Origin: Rhodohalobacter sp. SW132
GTDB lineage: Bacteria; Bacteroidota; Rhodothermia; Balneolales; Balneolaceae
Reading direction: 5' to 3'
DNA: 64,000 bases
NCBI RefSeq assembly: GCF_003390325.1
Contig: NZ_QUOK01000015.1
Span: 42,106-106,105, forward strand
The notes beneath the pieces are model-generated. The model did not search any database. It saw nothing but the letters and a program-made list of their open reading frames with translations, and was not told the origin of the DNA. Shown one piece after another: positions 17,596 to 26,788 of the stretch. The position numbers and the translations under genes are program-made. Numbering within the stretch: position 1 is the first letter of the stretch; each line of letters begins with the position of its first letter.

Positions 17596-19092
17596 TCAGA
17601 ATTTCGGATCTTTTTCATTCTTCTGATAGAGCTTAAAAAGTTCGCCACGCCTGATTTTTCCCAAAGATGTGGTGGGAATTTTATGAACAGGTACATACTC
17701 TTTTGGGATTTTGTATCCCGACACACGTTTTTTTAGCTCACCAGAGAACCATTCAGGGTCAAATGATTCTTCGTCTTTTATTTCAAGCAGGGCAACAACT
17801 TTTTGTCCCCATTCAGGATCTGATATCCCGGTCACTGCTGCCCGGATCACCCCATCGAAATTTTCAAGAATCTGTTCAATTTCAACCGGATCCACATTTT
17901 CCCCACCTGTGATGATTCTGTCAGTTCGCCTGTTTTTGATAAAAAGTTGCTTCCTTCGGTTCAGGTGGCCGATATCACCGGTATTGAACCAGCCGTTTTC
18001 ATCAAAAACACGTGAGTTGAGAGCAGGGTCGGGGTAAGAATCGATCACTTGTGGTCCTCTCAGCCAAATTTGGCCGATTTCATTCGGCGGCTGAACGGAT
18101 CCGTTTTTAGGATCACGTATCTGAACCTCGTTGGGTTTAAAAATAGTTCCCACGCTTTTTTTAGGGTGATACATTCCGCGGGGCTGAAGCATCGGATTAG
18201 CTGCGATTTGCGCGCAGGTTTCTGTCATTCCGTAACTCGAAACAACCGGTACACCCCGCTCAAGCGCTCGGTCTATCAGCCCATCGGGAACAGGGCCGCC
18301 ACCAAGAAGAAGTGCTTTAAATTCAAGGTGCAGCTGAAAAAGCGGTTCATCAAGCAGGCGCTGAAGCATCGTTGGAACCAGAGAAGCGACCTGGAACAGG
18401 CGATTTTCAGACAGAAAAGTTCGGATTTGATCCTCATCAAAACTGTCCAGCCTGAAAATCGCCGAATGATACAGAATAGATCGAATAACGATTGATATTC
18501 CGCCTATGTGATTGAGCGGTAAACAGAGCAGCCAAAAACGGTCGGGGTCAGGTTTAAAGTTGATTGCGGATGCCTGTGTTGCAAAAATTATCTGTCTGCG
18601 CAGTAATGATACCAGTTTTGGTCTCCCGGAAGATCCGGAAGTGAAAAAATATCCGAATGGGAGTGAAGGATCAGAAGAGGGTTTCTCGATTGTATTTTCA
18701 GATGCAATTACATTCAGATCACGTTTTGCGATATCTAAAACCGGGTAATCATCAGCCCTGGCCCGGTTTTCAGAATCTGTATAAAATGCACCGGGCTTTT
18801 TGATATTGATTTGGTCCCGGAGCTCAGCATCGGTCAGGTCGGGGTTGAGCGCGATAAATGGTATTTTCAGTAGATTGCATCCGGCAATCACAAAAATCAG
18901 TTCATCACTGCTTCGGCTAAGCAGGGCCAGCGGACGATCTTCCGAAATGTTGTTCTCGCTGCACATTTTAGCGAATATTGAACAAAATCCATAAAGGTGC
19001 GAATAATCGTATATCGTTTTTTCCGAAGCCAGGAAGCTTTTCTTGGGGTCAGGTAGTGAAAATTCAGGATAATTCAATTTTTGGGAACTCAT
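17596..19092 (-). CDS. menE: o-Succinylbenzoate--CoA ligase
   Basis: A 498-residue ANL-superfamily adenylate-forming enzyme. The ATP loop FTSGSSGRPKLVS is near residue 150, MTETCAQIA near 290, GWFNTGDIGHL near 370, and the C-terminal lysine region TTSLGKIRRGELF lies close to the end. It activates o-succinylbenzoate with ATP and CoA for ring closure by MenB. The ATG lies one base after the menC TGA, and the order menA-menC-menE makes the substrate assignment strong even though AMP-binding proteins are hard to tell apart. Last gene of this men block. Confidence 0.9.
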   Translation of the reverse strand: MSSQKLNYPEFSLPDPKKSFLASEKTIYDYSHLYGFCSIFAKMCSENNISEDRPLALLSRSSDELIFVIAGCNLLKIPFIALNPDLTDAELRDQINIKKPGAFYTDSENRARADDYPVLDIAKRDLNVIASENTIEKPSSDPSLPFGYFFTSGSSGRPKLVSLLRRQIIFATQASAINFKPDPDRFWLLCLPLNHIGGISIVIRSILYHSAIFRLDSFDEDQIRTFLSENRLFQVASLVPTMLQRLLDEPLFQLHLEFKALLLGGGPVPDGLIDRALERGVPVVSSYGMTETCAQIAANPMLQPRGMYHPKKSVGTIFKPNEVQIRDPKNGSVQPPNEIGQIWLRGPQVIDSYPDPALNSRVFDENGWFNTGDIGHLNRRKQLFIKNRRTDRIITGGENVDPVEIEQILENFDGVIRAAVTGISDPEWGQKVVALLEIKDEESFDPEWFSGELKKRVSGYKIPKEYVPVHKIPTTSLGKIRRGELFKLYQKNEKDPKF

Positions 19093-19093
19093 T

Positions 19094-20176
19094 TCAAAAA
19101 AGTTTTTCGAGGCGTTCAGGATCTAAAGAGTTAAACGGTACAATCGATTGACCGGAAACATTATCTAAAAGCGCATGGTTTTTGTCATCCGATGTCTTCG
19201 ATAAATCATACGAAAAAAAGTCTCCGGTATTTAATCCGTGCGCCGAAATTCGGCTGCCGAATATGCCGGCTAAAAGTGTAATGAACCTCCTTCCAACGAT
19301 AGATTCAAGAGCAGTGGTAAAAATCACTCTGTCTACAAGATGATCGTAACGGGAAATTGTTGCAAATAAAGGGATTAAATTTCCAAGCAGCATAGGTTTA
19401 AGAATATAAAAGAGTGATTCAGATTCGAATCGGAAAACATTTGCGTATCCGAATTTTGGAATGGATTCATCAAGCGCAATTGGCAGATGTGAGCGTTCCG
19501 TGATTTCGGTTATTTGACGGATGTTTGTAAGCCTAACCGGCTCTTCAAGATACTCTACCGGAAGATGAGCAAACAGTTCCGATAAAATTGAGATTTGTTC
19601 AAGTGGCCAGGAACGGTTGGCATCAATTCGAAATTGAATTCCAGGGAACCGGCTGGAGGCGTTATTCAGAATTTGAGCTAACTCACCCGGTTGATTTCCA
19701 GTTTTAATTTTGAACACTCTGAATCCCTGATCAACGCCATCAGAAATACGGTTTAAAATGTAATCTCTGTCACCTATTCCGATAACGGCATTGATTTCAA
19801 GCTGATTTTGAACGGAATGATTTAAAAGGGTTGACAGCGATTGGTTGCTTCGATGACAAAGCAGCATCAACCCGAGGCTGCTAACGCCGAATTGGAAGGA
19901 TGGAATTTGAGGTAATGCAGATGTAAAATGAGCGAGTGAATCCAGGGTGAATGGTTCAGAATAAAACTCCTCGATCGACCCTCTGAAATTTGAATAAACA
20001 GTTTGAACCTGTTTATGGTTTTCAGAAGAAAAACCAGTGAGCGGAGCTGATTCCCCGATCAGGTCACATTGAGAATTTCGATAACGTAAAATAAATCCTT
20101 CTCTGTTTTCAAAGGAGCCGGCAGCGGTGGTAAACCGTTCGGAAAAAGGGAGTCGATATCTGTAGAGGCTAAACAT
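19094..20176 (-). CDS. menC: o-Succinylbenzoate synthase
   Basis: An enolase-superfamily enzyme of 360 residues that dehydrates SHCHC to o-succinylbenzoate. The start at 20176 (MFSLYRYRLPF) is chosen because it matches the usual beginning of the family and lies 8 bases inside the end of menA; the frame stays open 13 codons further upstream. Active-site elements are visible in order: the KIKTG lysine pair, RIDANRSW (metal Asp), EEPV (metal Glu), ALDES (metal Asp) and a C-terminal ILKP lysine. Sequence is divergent, as is usual for OSBS, but motifs and neighbours agree. Confidence 0.9.
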   Translation of the reverse strand: MFSLYRYRLPFSERFTTAAGSFENREGFILRYRNSQCDLIGESAPLTGFSSENHKQVQTVYSNFRGSIEEFYSEPFTLDSLAHFTSALPQIPSFQFGVSSLGLMLLCHRSNQSLSTLLNHSVQNQLEINAVIGIGDRDYILNRISDGVDQGFRVFKIKTGNQPGELAQILNNASSRFPGIQFRIDANRSWPLEQISILSELFAHLPVEYLEEPVRLTNIRQITEITERSHLPIALDESIPKFGYANVFRFESESLFYILKPMLLGNLIPLFATISRYDHLVDRVIFTTALESIVGRRFITLLAGIFGSRISAHGLNTGDFFSYDLSKTSDDKNHALLDNVSGQSIVPFNSLDPERLEKLF

Positions 20177-21128
20177 AGGTATCAATGATAAAAGCGGCAG
20201 CGAGCAGAAATCCAAACATCATCATCAATCGGGCTGTTTCAGCAAGGGTATCGTTTAGCTCTTTTTTATCGATGTTGGTCCAGATCGTTTGATTCAATTT
20301 GTAGGCTGGAAATAGGGTTAGGTAGGCGAGATAAATCCATCCGGAGGCATCCGTTAAAACGTGCATCAATGAAAGAGACAAGTATGAGAGGACAAGCATT
20401 GCGGTGTACTCAGCCTTCAGCATGTTTTCACCAAATAGCACCCCAAGGGTTCGTTTATTGGCCGCCCGGTCCTGTTCAATATCACGGAGATTATTTACAA
20501 CCAGAATATTTACACAGAGTGCGCCAACCGGAATGGAGGCCCAGAAAGAGGTTACTGACCAGCTCAAAGCATTCACATAATACGTTCCTGTTACAGCAAC
20601 GATTCCAAAAAAGATAAACACAAAAAGGTCACCCAGTCCATTATATCCAAGCGGGTAGGGGCCGCCGGTATAAAGCACGCCAAAAAGGAGCGATAGGAGC
20701 CCGATCAGAAGTACAACCCAGCCGCCGATCCACACAAGGTAAAGCCCGGCAAAAAAAGCTATAAGCATGGCGGCGATTGTAGCATTTCGCATCGCTTTGG
20801 GGGTGATGAGTCCGGCAGCCGTTGCCCGTTCAAAACCGAGACGTTCATCGGTATCGGCACCTTTTATAAAATCGAAATAATCGTTGGCAAAATTGGTACC
20901 GACCTGGATAGTGAGGGCGCAAAACAGGGCGACAAATGTGGTGTCAAAACGGAAAAGCTGATGGTTCCAGGCGATCGCGGCGCCGGTTAATACAGGCACT
21001 ACTGCAGCCGCCAGGGTTTTAGGGCGGGATGCGCTCAGCCAGAGCTCTATTTTATTCTTTTTCAAAGGTTTAAGTGGTAATTGTGGTGTGAGTATTTTGG
21101 TTTCATGAAGATAGTGAATCTGGTGCAC
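20169..21128 (-). CDS. menA: 1,4-Dihydroxy-2-naphthoate polyprenyltransferase
   Basis: A UbiA-family membrane prenyltransferase of up to 319 residues with eight or nine hydrophobic helices. Both Asp-rich Mg-diphosphate motifs are present: NDYFDFIKGADTD and NNLRDIEQDRAANKRTLGV. It attaches the polyprenyl chain to DHNA. The 21128 start is a GTG; a TTG at 21065 (LKKNKIELW) would give a more typical N-terminus just before SASRPKTLAA, so the first 21 residues are uncertain. First gene of the menA-C-E block; divergent from the type II glutamine synthetase. Confidence 0.92.
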   Translation of the reverse strand: MHQIHYLHETKILTPQLPLKPLKKNKIELWLSASRPKTLAAAVVPVLTGAAIAWNHQLFRFDTTFVALFCALTIQVGTNFANDYFDFIKGADTDERLGFERATAAGLITPKAMRNATIAAMLIAFFAGLYLVWIGGWVVLLIGLLSLLFGVLYTGGPYPLGYNGLGDLFVFIFFGIVAVTGTYYVNALSWSVTSFWASIPVGALCVNILVVNNLRDIEQDRAANKRTLGVLFGENMLKAEYTAMLVLSYLSLSLMHVLTDASGWIYLAYLTLFPAYKLNQTIWTNIDKKELNDTLAETARLMMMFGFLLAAAFIIDTYV

Positions 21129-21417
21129 CCTAAAAAAGTTCAGTTAGCAAACCGTTAGTTCAGTCGTATACTTTAAATTGTTAACTCGGAAGCGCTTCTA
21201 CGGTAATAAATAAAAGAAATAATCAGTTTGAATTTCTTTAGTAAATAACTACATCTGAATTGATTAAAAAAATTTTGTTAATACTCATCTGGTCAATATA
21301 TTTACCACTGTTTTTGAATTTTAACTCAAGCTGGTTGACGTTTACTGCACAGGCTCCGAAGGCTCAGGCAGTTAAACAACCAATCAACTTTATAAAACTA
21401 CAAATACCCACGAACGC

Positions 21418-22431
21418 ATGGCATACTCTAAACTTGAATACATTTGGCTTGATGGATATGAGCCTACTCAGCATCTGAGAAGTAAAACCAGAGTTATACA
21501 CGATTTTAGCGGAAAACTTGAAGATGCACCCATTTGGGCATTTGATGGAAGTTCAACTCTCCAGGCAACCGGGAGCTCTTCTGATTGTCTGTTGAAACCG
21601 GTTGCGATCTATCCTGATCCTGATGTGAAGCATGGATACCTGGTGATGACTGAAGTTCTGAATTCAGACGGTACCCCGCACGAAACGAATTCAAGAGCTG
21701 CAATTGATGAAGATGACACCGATTTTTGGTTTGGTTTTGAACAGGAATATTTCCTTGTAGATCCTGAAACAAATCGCCCCCTCGGATTTCCGATCAACGG
21801 GTATCCCGCACCGCAAGGCCTCTACTATTGCGGCGTTGGAGCAAGGAATGTTTTTGGACGCGAAATTATCGACGAACATCTTGATATCTGCCTGGAAGCA
21901 GGATTGAATGTTGAGGGCACAAATGGCGAAGTTGCAGCCGGACAGTGGGAATTTCAGATTTTTGCAAAAGGCGCAGCCCAGGCCGGTGACGAAATCTGGG
22001 TTGGCCGCTACCTGATAGAGCGAACCGCACGCAAGTATGGAATTGCAGTAGACTGGCATCCGAAACCACTCGGTGATACGGATTGGAACGGATCAGGAAT
22101 GCACGCCAACTTTTCCAACGGTTTCATGAGAGATACCGGCGGCGAGGAAAATATGAAAAAGATTTGTGAAGAGTTCGGAAAGCACATCCAAGAACATATT
22201 GATGTTTACGGTGCTGATAACGACAAGCGACTTACAGGTAAACACGAAACGCAGTCTATCGACAAATTCAGCTATGGTGTATCTGACCGGGGAGCTTCTA
22301 TCCGGATTCCGATCTCTACGATCGATGATGGCTGGAAAGGACGTCTGGAAGACCGTCGTCCCGCTTCAAATGCCTGCCCGTATGAAGTAGCTTCACGAAT
22401 TATTAAAACGGTACGTAACGTTAAGCCGTAA
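21418..22431 (+). CDS. glnII: Type II (eukaryote-like) glutamine synthetase
   Basis: A 337-residue short glutamine synthetase that ligates ammonia to glutamate with ATP. Motifs run in the order typical of GSII: EYIWLDGYE, WAFDGSST, GFEQEYFL, GTNGEVAAGQWEFQIF, GSGMHANFS, TGKHETQSIDKFSYG and RRPASNACPYEVASRI. Length is that of the octa/decameric GSII of plants, animals and some bacteria, much shorter than GSI (about 470) or GSIII (about 700). No adenylylation tyrosine loop is present, as expected for GSII. It has its own terminator and is followed by a second glutamine-synthetase-fold gene. Confidence 0.95.
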   Translation: MAYSKLEYIWLDGYEPTQHLRSKTRVIHDFSGKLEDAPIWAFDGSSTLQATGSSSDCLLKPVAIYPDPDVKHGYLVMTEVLNSDGTPHETNSRAAIDEDDTDFWFGFEQEYFLVDPETNRPLGFPINGYPAPQGLYYCGVGARNVFGREIIDEHLDICLEAGLNVEGTNGEVAAGQWEFQIFAKGAAQAGDEIWVGRYLIERTARKYGIAVDWHPKPLGDTDWNGSGMHANFSNGFMRDTGGEENMKKICEEFGKHIQEHIDVYGADNDKRLTGKHETQSIDKFSYGVSDRGASIRIPISTIDDGWKGRLEDRRPASNACPYEVASRIIKTVRNVKP

Positions 22432-22459
22432 TTTATTCTTTGCATTTGCTATGAATAAT

Positions 22460-22493
22460 AAAGCCCCATCTTTTCCAGGTGGGGCTTTTTTTT
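22460..22493 (+). terminator. Rho-independent terminator after glnII
   Basis: AGCCCCA and TGGGGCT pair around an 11-base loop and are followed by eight T, 29 bases after the glnII stop. This separates glnII transcription from the next synthetase gene. Confidence 0.9.
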
Positions 22494-22653
22494 GCCTGCA
22501 AACAGAATTTAGATTGATCAGTAAAGCAGGTATTTTTATGGAAAATGTTGCTGCCCCCGAAGTTTAATTCATCCCGTAAAGAGTGTACATTCTTTAGAAT
22601 CTTTAATAGAAATCCGAAGAGTCCCACAGGGTAAATATCAGAAAACGTACATC

Positions 22654-24015
22654 ATGAAATACACGAAAGATGAAATTGCGGGATTAATTGAATCACATCC
22701 GTCAAATCACATAAAAGTAGCTGTAACGGATATTGACGGAGTGTTGCGCGGAAAGCTGATCTCGAAGAAAATTTTCCTGAAAGCACTTCACAGCGGCACC
22801 GGATTTTGCAATGTTATCTTTGGGTGGGATGTAAATGACAATGTGTATGAAGATTCAAAAGTTACAGGCTGGCACACCGGTTTTCCCGATTCAAAAGTGA
22901 CCATCGATCCCGGAACGTTTCGAGCAATTCCGTGGGAAAACGATACTCCGTTTTTCCTGGCTGATTTTAATCAATCGAAAGAATTAAGCGGAGTTTGTCC
23001 GCGTTCACTCCTTAAAAAAGTTGAGAAGGAATGCCATTCAATGGGTTACCGTCCTTTTTTTTCAAGTGAATATGAGTGGTATAATTTCAGTGAAACTCCA
23101 CAATCATTAAGTGAAAAAGGGGGCGTAAATCCAACGCCATTCACACCGGGTATGTTCGGATATTCAATGCTTCGTGCATCACAACAGAACGATTATTTCA
23201 ACGCACTGGCTGAGGAATTGAGCCTGTTTCATGTTCCGGTGGAAGGAATTCATACAGAGACGGGTGACGGAGTATATGAAGCGTGTATCGAATATACCAC
23301 AGTTCTCGAAGCTGCCGACAGAAGTGTTCTTTTTAAAAATGGAGTGAAAGAGATCGCTTCAAGGTTTGATATCATGCCCAGTTTTATGGCGAAATGGAAC
23401 AATCATCTGCCGGGCAGCGGAGGTCATATACACCAGAGCTTGTGGGATGAGGATGGAAGTAAAAACCTCTTTTATGATGAAGAACGAAAAGAAAAGTATT
23501 CTGAATTGATGGAGCACTATATCGCGGGTCAGCTTCATTGCCTTCCCTATATCCTGCCGCTGTATGCTCCAACGGTAAACAGTTACAAACGATTTGTTTC
23601 AGGTTCATGGGCATCTACGAGCGTCAGCTGGGCTGTAGATAACCGGACGACTGCACTGCGTGTGATCGCATCAGGGCCCGAAGCTGCCCGCCTGGAGACG
23701 CGCGTGCCAGGCGCCGATGCGAATCCCTACCTGGCAATAGCAGCGGCTCTGGCGTCTGGATTGTACGGCATCAAAAATAGGCTTACTTTAAATACACCTC
23801 AGACAGAAGGAAATGAATACAGCCGGGATACATCCGAACAACTGCCGGCCACACTGAAAGATGCCACGGAAAAAATGAAGGCATCCGATCTTCCGGCTGA
23901 ACTTTTTGGTAAAGCATTTACGGAACATTTCATCTACACACGGGAGTGGGAATGGAAACAATTCTCACAAGCCGTAACGGACTGGGAGTTAAAACGATAT
24001 TTTGAAATCATCTGA
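22654..24015 (+). CDS. Glutamine-synthetase-fold ligase, possible gamma-glutamyl-amine synthetase
   Basis: A 453-residue protein of the GSI/PuuA-like class. The N-terminal domain shows VTDIDGVLRGKLI, and the catalytic barrel shows EYEWYNF (metal Glu), GDGVYEACIEY (second metal motif), GSGGHIHQSLWD (metal His), SYKRFVSGSWASTSVSWAVDNRTT and RLETRVPGADANPY. The VDNRTT variant of the family's NRSA segment and a short chain resemble glutamate-amine ligases (PuuA, FluG-type) more than true GlnA. The reaction is presumably ATP-dependent gamma-glutamylation of an amine, with unknown acceptor. It heads a tight trio: 9 bases to a kinase-fold gene and then 18 bases to a HAD gene. Confidence 0.8.
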   Translation: MKYTKDEIAGLIESHPSNHIKVAVTDIDGVLRGKLISKKIFLKALHSGTGFCNVIFGWDVNDNVYEDSKVTGWHTGFPDSKVTIDPGTFRAIPWENDTPFFLADFNQSKELSGVCPRSLLKKVEKECHSMGYRPFFSSEYEWYNFSETPQSLSEKGGVNPTPFTPGMFGYSMLRASQQNDYFNALAEELSLFHVPVEGIHTETGDGVYEACIEYTTVLEAADRSVLFKNGVKEIASRFDIMPSFMAKWNNHLPGSGGHIHQSLWDEDGSKNLFYDEERKEKYSELMEHYIAGQLHCLPYILPLYAPTVNSYKRFVSGSWASTSVSWAVDNRTTALRVIASGPEAARLETRVPGADANPYLAIAAALASGLYGIKNRLTLNTPQTEGNEYSRDTSEQLPATLKDATEKMKASDLPAELFGKAFTEHFIYTREWEWKQFSQAVTDWELKRYFEII

Positions 24016-24024
24016 AATTACTTC

Positions 24025-25068
24025 ATGAATCAAATTGATTTTATTGGGATTGTCAGAGAAGCGGTTAAGAGTTTTGATGATTCCAAACGGATTGTCAGAA
24101 TTGATGACATCAGTGCGAAGGTTTCTACTAATCACGTATACCGGATAAAGTTTTCTGACCACAACATTATTATTGCCAAACTCTCATATTTTGGCAAATT
24201 CGAACATTTTGTGGAAGATCACAGCATTATAAATTCGCTGTCAAATAATTTGCCGGCACCGTTTGAAAATGTGCTTGCCCGATCGCTGATCAAAGGAAAT
24301 ACGCTTTTTGTTCATCGCCATACCGACTCTTTTATTGATGCGTGGATTGTGTTCTACCGGCCGATGCGCGTTCGAAAAAAATTACCGAAACGGCTTAACG
24401 AAGAACAAATTAAAAAGCTTGGTCGTACGTTTGCACAATTTCACCAGGCTTGTTTTAGTGTGAAAAATACGCTGCCACCATCATCGAAAACAATGCAGAT
24501 TGATATTGAACACCTGCAGCGGATCCTGCAAACTCCATTGGGTCAGCACGACCACCGGATGCACGTAGACCTGATCCGCGAGCAGTGTAACATGTTTCTT
24601 GAAAATTCAGCAAAACTGAATGCGGAAAGTTTTGAAACAATCCCGGTCTTTGTAGATTGGAACATTGGCAACTTTTCGGTGACCAAGCAGCTGACACTTC
24701 ATTCGCGCTGGGATTACGACTGGTTCCGCGTTAGTTCGAGGATGATGGATTTTTATTTTTTCAGCAGAATTGTTTCTGATGTTGGTGATCAGACTACTTT
24801 CAGCTATGATATTGACCGGTTTATGGAGGAACGGTTTATGATTTTCCTGAAGGCGTACCACGAAGAGTATCCGCTGACGGAAGCTGAAATACGGTTCCTT
24901 CCGGAAACGTACCGGTTTTTTCTGCTCAATTATGTTGTAAAGTACGGCCGCTACTTTTTTCATGAGGTCTTTTCCAACCGGCTGCAGCAGGAAGCGTATA
25001 ACAATCACCTGCCGACCATAGAGGAGAAGTTTGATGCAGAGCCTCTTTTACGCACGATTTTCGATTAA
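24025..25068 (+). CDS. Aminoglycoside-phosphotransferase-fold (APH/choline-kinase-like) protein
   Basis: A 347-residue cytoplasmic protein. The N-lobe has TNHVYRIKFSDHNIIIAKL, a nucleotide-binding sheet with a candidate ATP-lysine. The catalytic loop is VFVDWNIGNFSV (Asp211, Asn216), where APH enzymes normally have H.D....N, so the first His is replaced. A later WDYDWFR supplies the metal-binding Asp. The C-terminal half is rich in aromatic helices. Likely a small-molecule kinase, but the substrate is unknown. It lies between a glutamine-synthetase-like ligase and a HAD protein, all with intergenic gaps under 20 bases, so the three probably share one pathway. Confidence 0.65.
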   Translation: MNQIDFIGIVREAVKSFDDSKRIVRIDDISAKVSTNHVYRIKFSDHNIIIAKLSYFGKFEHFVEDHSIINSLSNNLPAPFENVLARSLIKGNTLFVHRHTDSFIDAWIVFYRPMRVRKKLPKRLNEEQIKKLGRTFAQFHQACFSVKNTLPPSSKTMQIDIEHLQRILQTPLGQHDHRMHVDLIREQCNMFLENSAKLNAESFETIPVFVDWNIGNFSVTKQLTLHSRWDYDWFRVSSRMMDFYFFSRIVSDVGDQTTFSYDIDRFMEERFMIFLKAYHEEYPLTEAEIRFLPETYRFFLLNYVVKYGRYFFHEVFSNRLQQEAYNNHLPTIEEKFDAEPLLRTIFD

Positions 25069-25086
25069 CTATCAGTAACAGCTATT

Positions 25087-25932
25087 ATGGAAAAAGTATC
25101 TTTTAAATCAATTATCTCAAACTATAAGGCAGTTTTTGTAGATTCCTACGGAGTACTGAAAAATCATCAGGGTTTGATTGATGGCGTGGAAACTGCGATC
25201 AAACACGTGCGCGATGAGGGTAAAATTTTGCGTGTACTCACCAATGATGCATCCCGCAGCCAGGATGAACAGGTGGAGATGTTCATGAACATCGGGCTTA
25301 ATACGTTGAAAAGCAGTGAAATTATCACCTCCGGTATGCTTGCCAGGCATTTCCTGGAATTGAAAATTAAAACGGGGAAAATTGCCTACCTCGGCACACC
25401 AAGTTCTGCAAGGTATTTTTTGCAGTTTGGGATTGAACCGGTTCCCGTAGCTGAAATCGACCTGGAGGATATCGACGATATTCTCGCTTTTGTTTTCCTG
25501 GATGATGAAGGCTTTGACTGGAATGAAGGGATCAACAAAACGGTGAATTTTCTGCGGCGCAAAAACCTTCCGGTGATTGTTGCCAACTCCGATAAATACT
25601 ATCCGATCTCTAACAATGATGTCGCCGTGGCAATTGGGGGGATTTCCAGGCTGATAGAATCAGTTCTGAACCAGAAGTTCATCCGTTTCGGAAAGCCAGA
25701 TTCCCAGATGTTCATGTATGCGTATGACGATATCAACAAGTACGGTAACTTTTCCAAAAGTGATATCCTGATGGTGGGGGATACGCTGCATACCGATATC
25801 CTGGGCGGAAATAAATTTGGCCTGAAAACGCTGCTGGTACTTTCCGGAAATACTCGCCCGGAAAACTTTGAGATGAAAATTAACTCCACCGGTATTATAC
25901 CCGATTATATTACAGACTCCATTCTCACCTGA
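25087..25932 (+). CDS. HAD superfamily IIA hydrolase-like protein
   Basis: A 281-residue protein with the HAD core and an IIA-type cap. Motif I is VFVDSYGVL: the nucleophile Asp19 is present, but the second Asp of the usual DxD is Tyr21, as in the TIGR01459-like subgroup where an aromatic residue sits there. Motif II is LTNDASRS, motif III a Lys in IRFGKPD, and motif IV is VGDTLHTDILGG, so metal-binding acids remain. A phosphatase for a small metabolite is the simplest reading; the motif I change could reduce activity. Third gene of the ligase-kinase-HAD trio, ending 19 bases from the convergent menB stop. Confidence 0.8.
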   Translation: MEKVSFKSIISNYKAVFVDSYGVLKNHQGLIDGVETAIKHVRDEGKILRVLTNDASRSQDEQVEMFMNIGLNTLKSSEIITSGMLARHFLELKIKTGKIAYLGTPSSARYFLQFGIEPVPVAEIDLEDIDDILAFVFLDDEGFDWNEGINKTVNFLRRKNLPVIVANSDKYYPISNNDVAVAIGGISRLIESVLNQKFIRFGKPDSQMFMYAYDDINKYGNFSKSDILMVGDTLHTDILGGNKFGLKTLLVLSGNTRPENFEMKINSTGIIPDYITDSILT

Positions 25933-25951
25933 TCAACTGGACACCAAAAAG

Positions 25952-26788
25952 TCATAGTGAAAGCCAGGGGAATTTTTTGAAATCGGGTTTTCGTTTTTCC
26001 AGAAATGCGTTGCGTCCCTCTTCAGCTTCATCGGTCATGTAGGCCAGCCGTGTCGCTTCGCCCGAAAATACCTGCTGCCCCACCATTCCGTCATCCACTA
26101 AATTAAAAGCGAATTTAATCATTCGGATGGCGGTCGGACTTTTTTCAAGAATTTCCTGTGCCCACTGATATGCGGTCTCTTCAAGTTCTTCGTGGGGAAC
26201 CACTTCGTTCACCATTCCCATTTCGTATGCCTCCTGAGCGGAATAACTTCGGCCGAGAAAGAAAATCTCGCGGGCACGTTTCTGCCCAACCTGCCGGGCG
26301 AGGAGTGCCGAACCGAAGCCGCCATCAAAACTGGCTACATCGGCATCTGTCTGTTTGAAAATAGCGTGCTCTTTACTGGCAAGGGTCAAATCGCAAACCA
26401 CATGCAGGCTGTGGCCGCCGCCAACCGCCCAGCCCGGGACGACGCAGATTACAACCTTACTCATAAAACGGATCAGCCGCTGGATATCGAGAACATTCAG
26501 TCGCTGCACGCCGTCGCCGCCTTCATAGCCCCGTTTGCCGCGTACTTTTTGATCACCGCCCGAACAAAACGACCAGACGCCATCATCTGCGGGACCTTCT
26601 CCGGAAAGCAGAATGACACCAATAGAAGTGTCTTCACGAGAATCGATCAGTGCCTCTTCCATTTCATAAAGAGTTTTCGGCCGAAATGCATTTCGGATAT
26701 TAGGCCGATTAATGGCTATCCGTGCAACACCGTTTGATTTCTTGTATGTGATATCTTCGTACTCTTTTACCGTTTTCCAGTCAGACAT
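25952..26788 (-). CDS. menB: 1,4-Dihydroxy-2-naphthoyl-CoA synthase
   Basis: A 278-residue crotonase-fold enzyme that closes the second ring of o-succinylbenzoyl-CoA. It has the MenB-specific GDQKVRGKRGYEG loop after the oxyanion motif, VVPGWAVGGGHSLHVVCD, and DADVASFDGGFGSALLARQVGQ with the catalytic Asp, ending in RKPDFKKFPWL. Length is standard. The ATG overlaps the 3' end of menH by 8 bases. Last gene of the menF-D-H-B block. Confidence 0.97.
   Translation of the reverse strand: MSDWKTVKEYEDITYKKSNGVARIAINRPNIRNAFRPKTLYEMEEALIDSREDTSIGVILLSGEGPADDGVWSFCSGGDQKVRGKRGYEGGDGVQRLNVLDIQRLIRFMSKVVICVVPGWAVGGGHSLHVVCDLTLASKEHAIFKQTDADVASFDGGFGSALLARQVGQKRAREIFFLGRSYSAQEAYEMGMVNEVVPHEELEETAYQWAQEILEKSPTAIRMIKFAFNLVDDGMVGQQVFSGEATRLAYMTDEAEEGRNAFLEKRKPDFKKFPWLSL

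Noticed and set aside
20177..20215. Longer menC start
   Set aside because: The extra 13 residues lie inside menA and do not fit the usual MenC N-terminus, whereas the internal ATG does.
21260..21478. 72-codon frame with a hydrophobic start upstream of glnII
   Set aside because: It overlaps the first 60 bases of the glutamine synthetase in another frame, its tail has no protein-like pattern, and it can be explained by AT-rich leader sequence.
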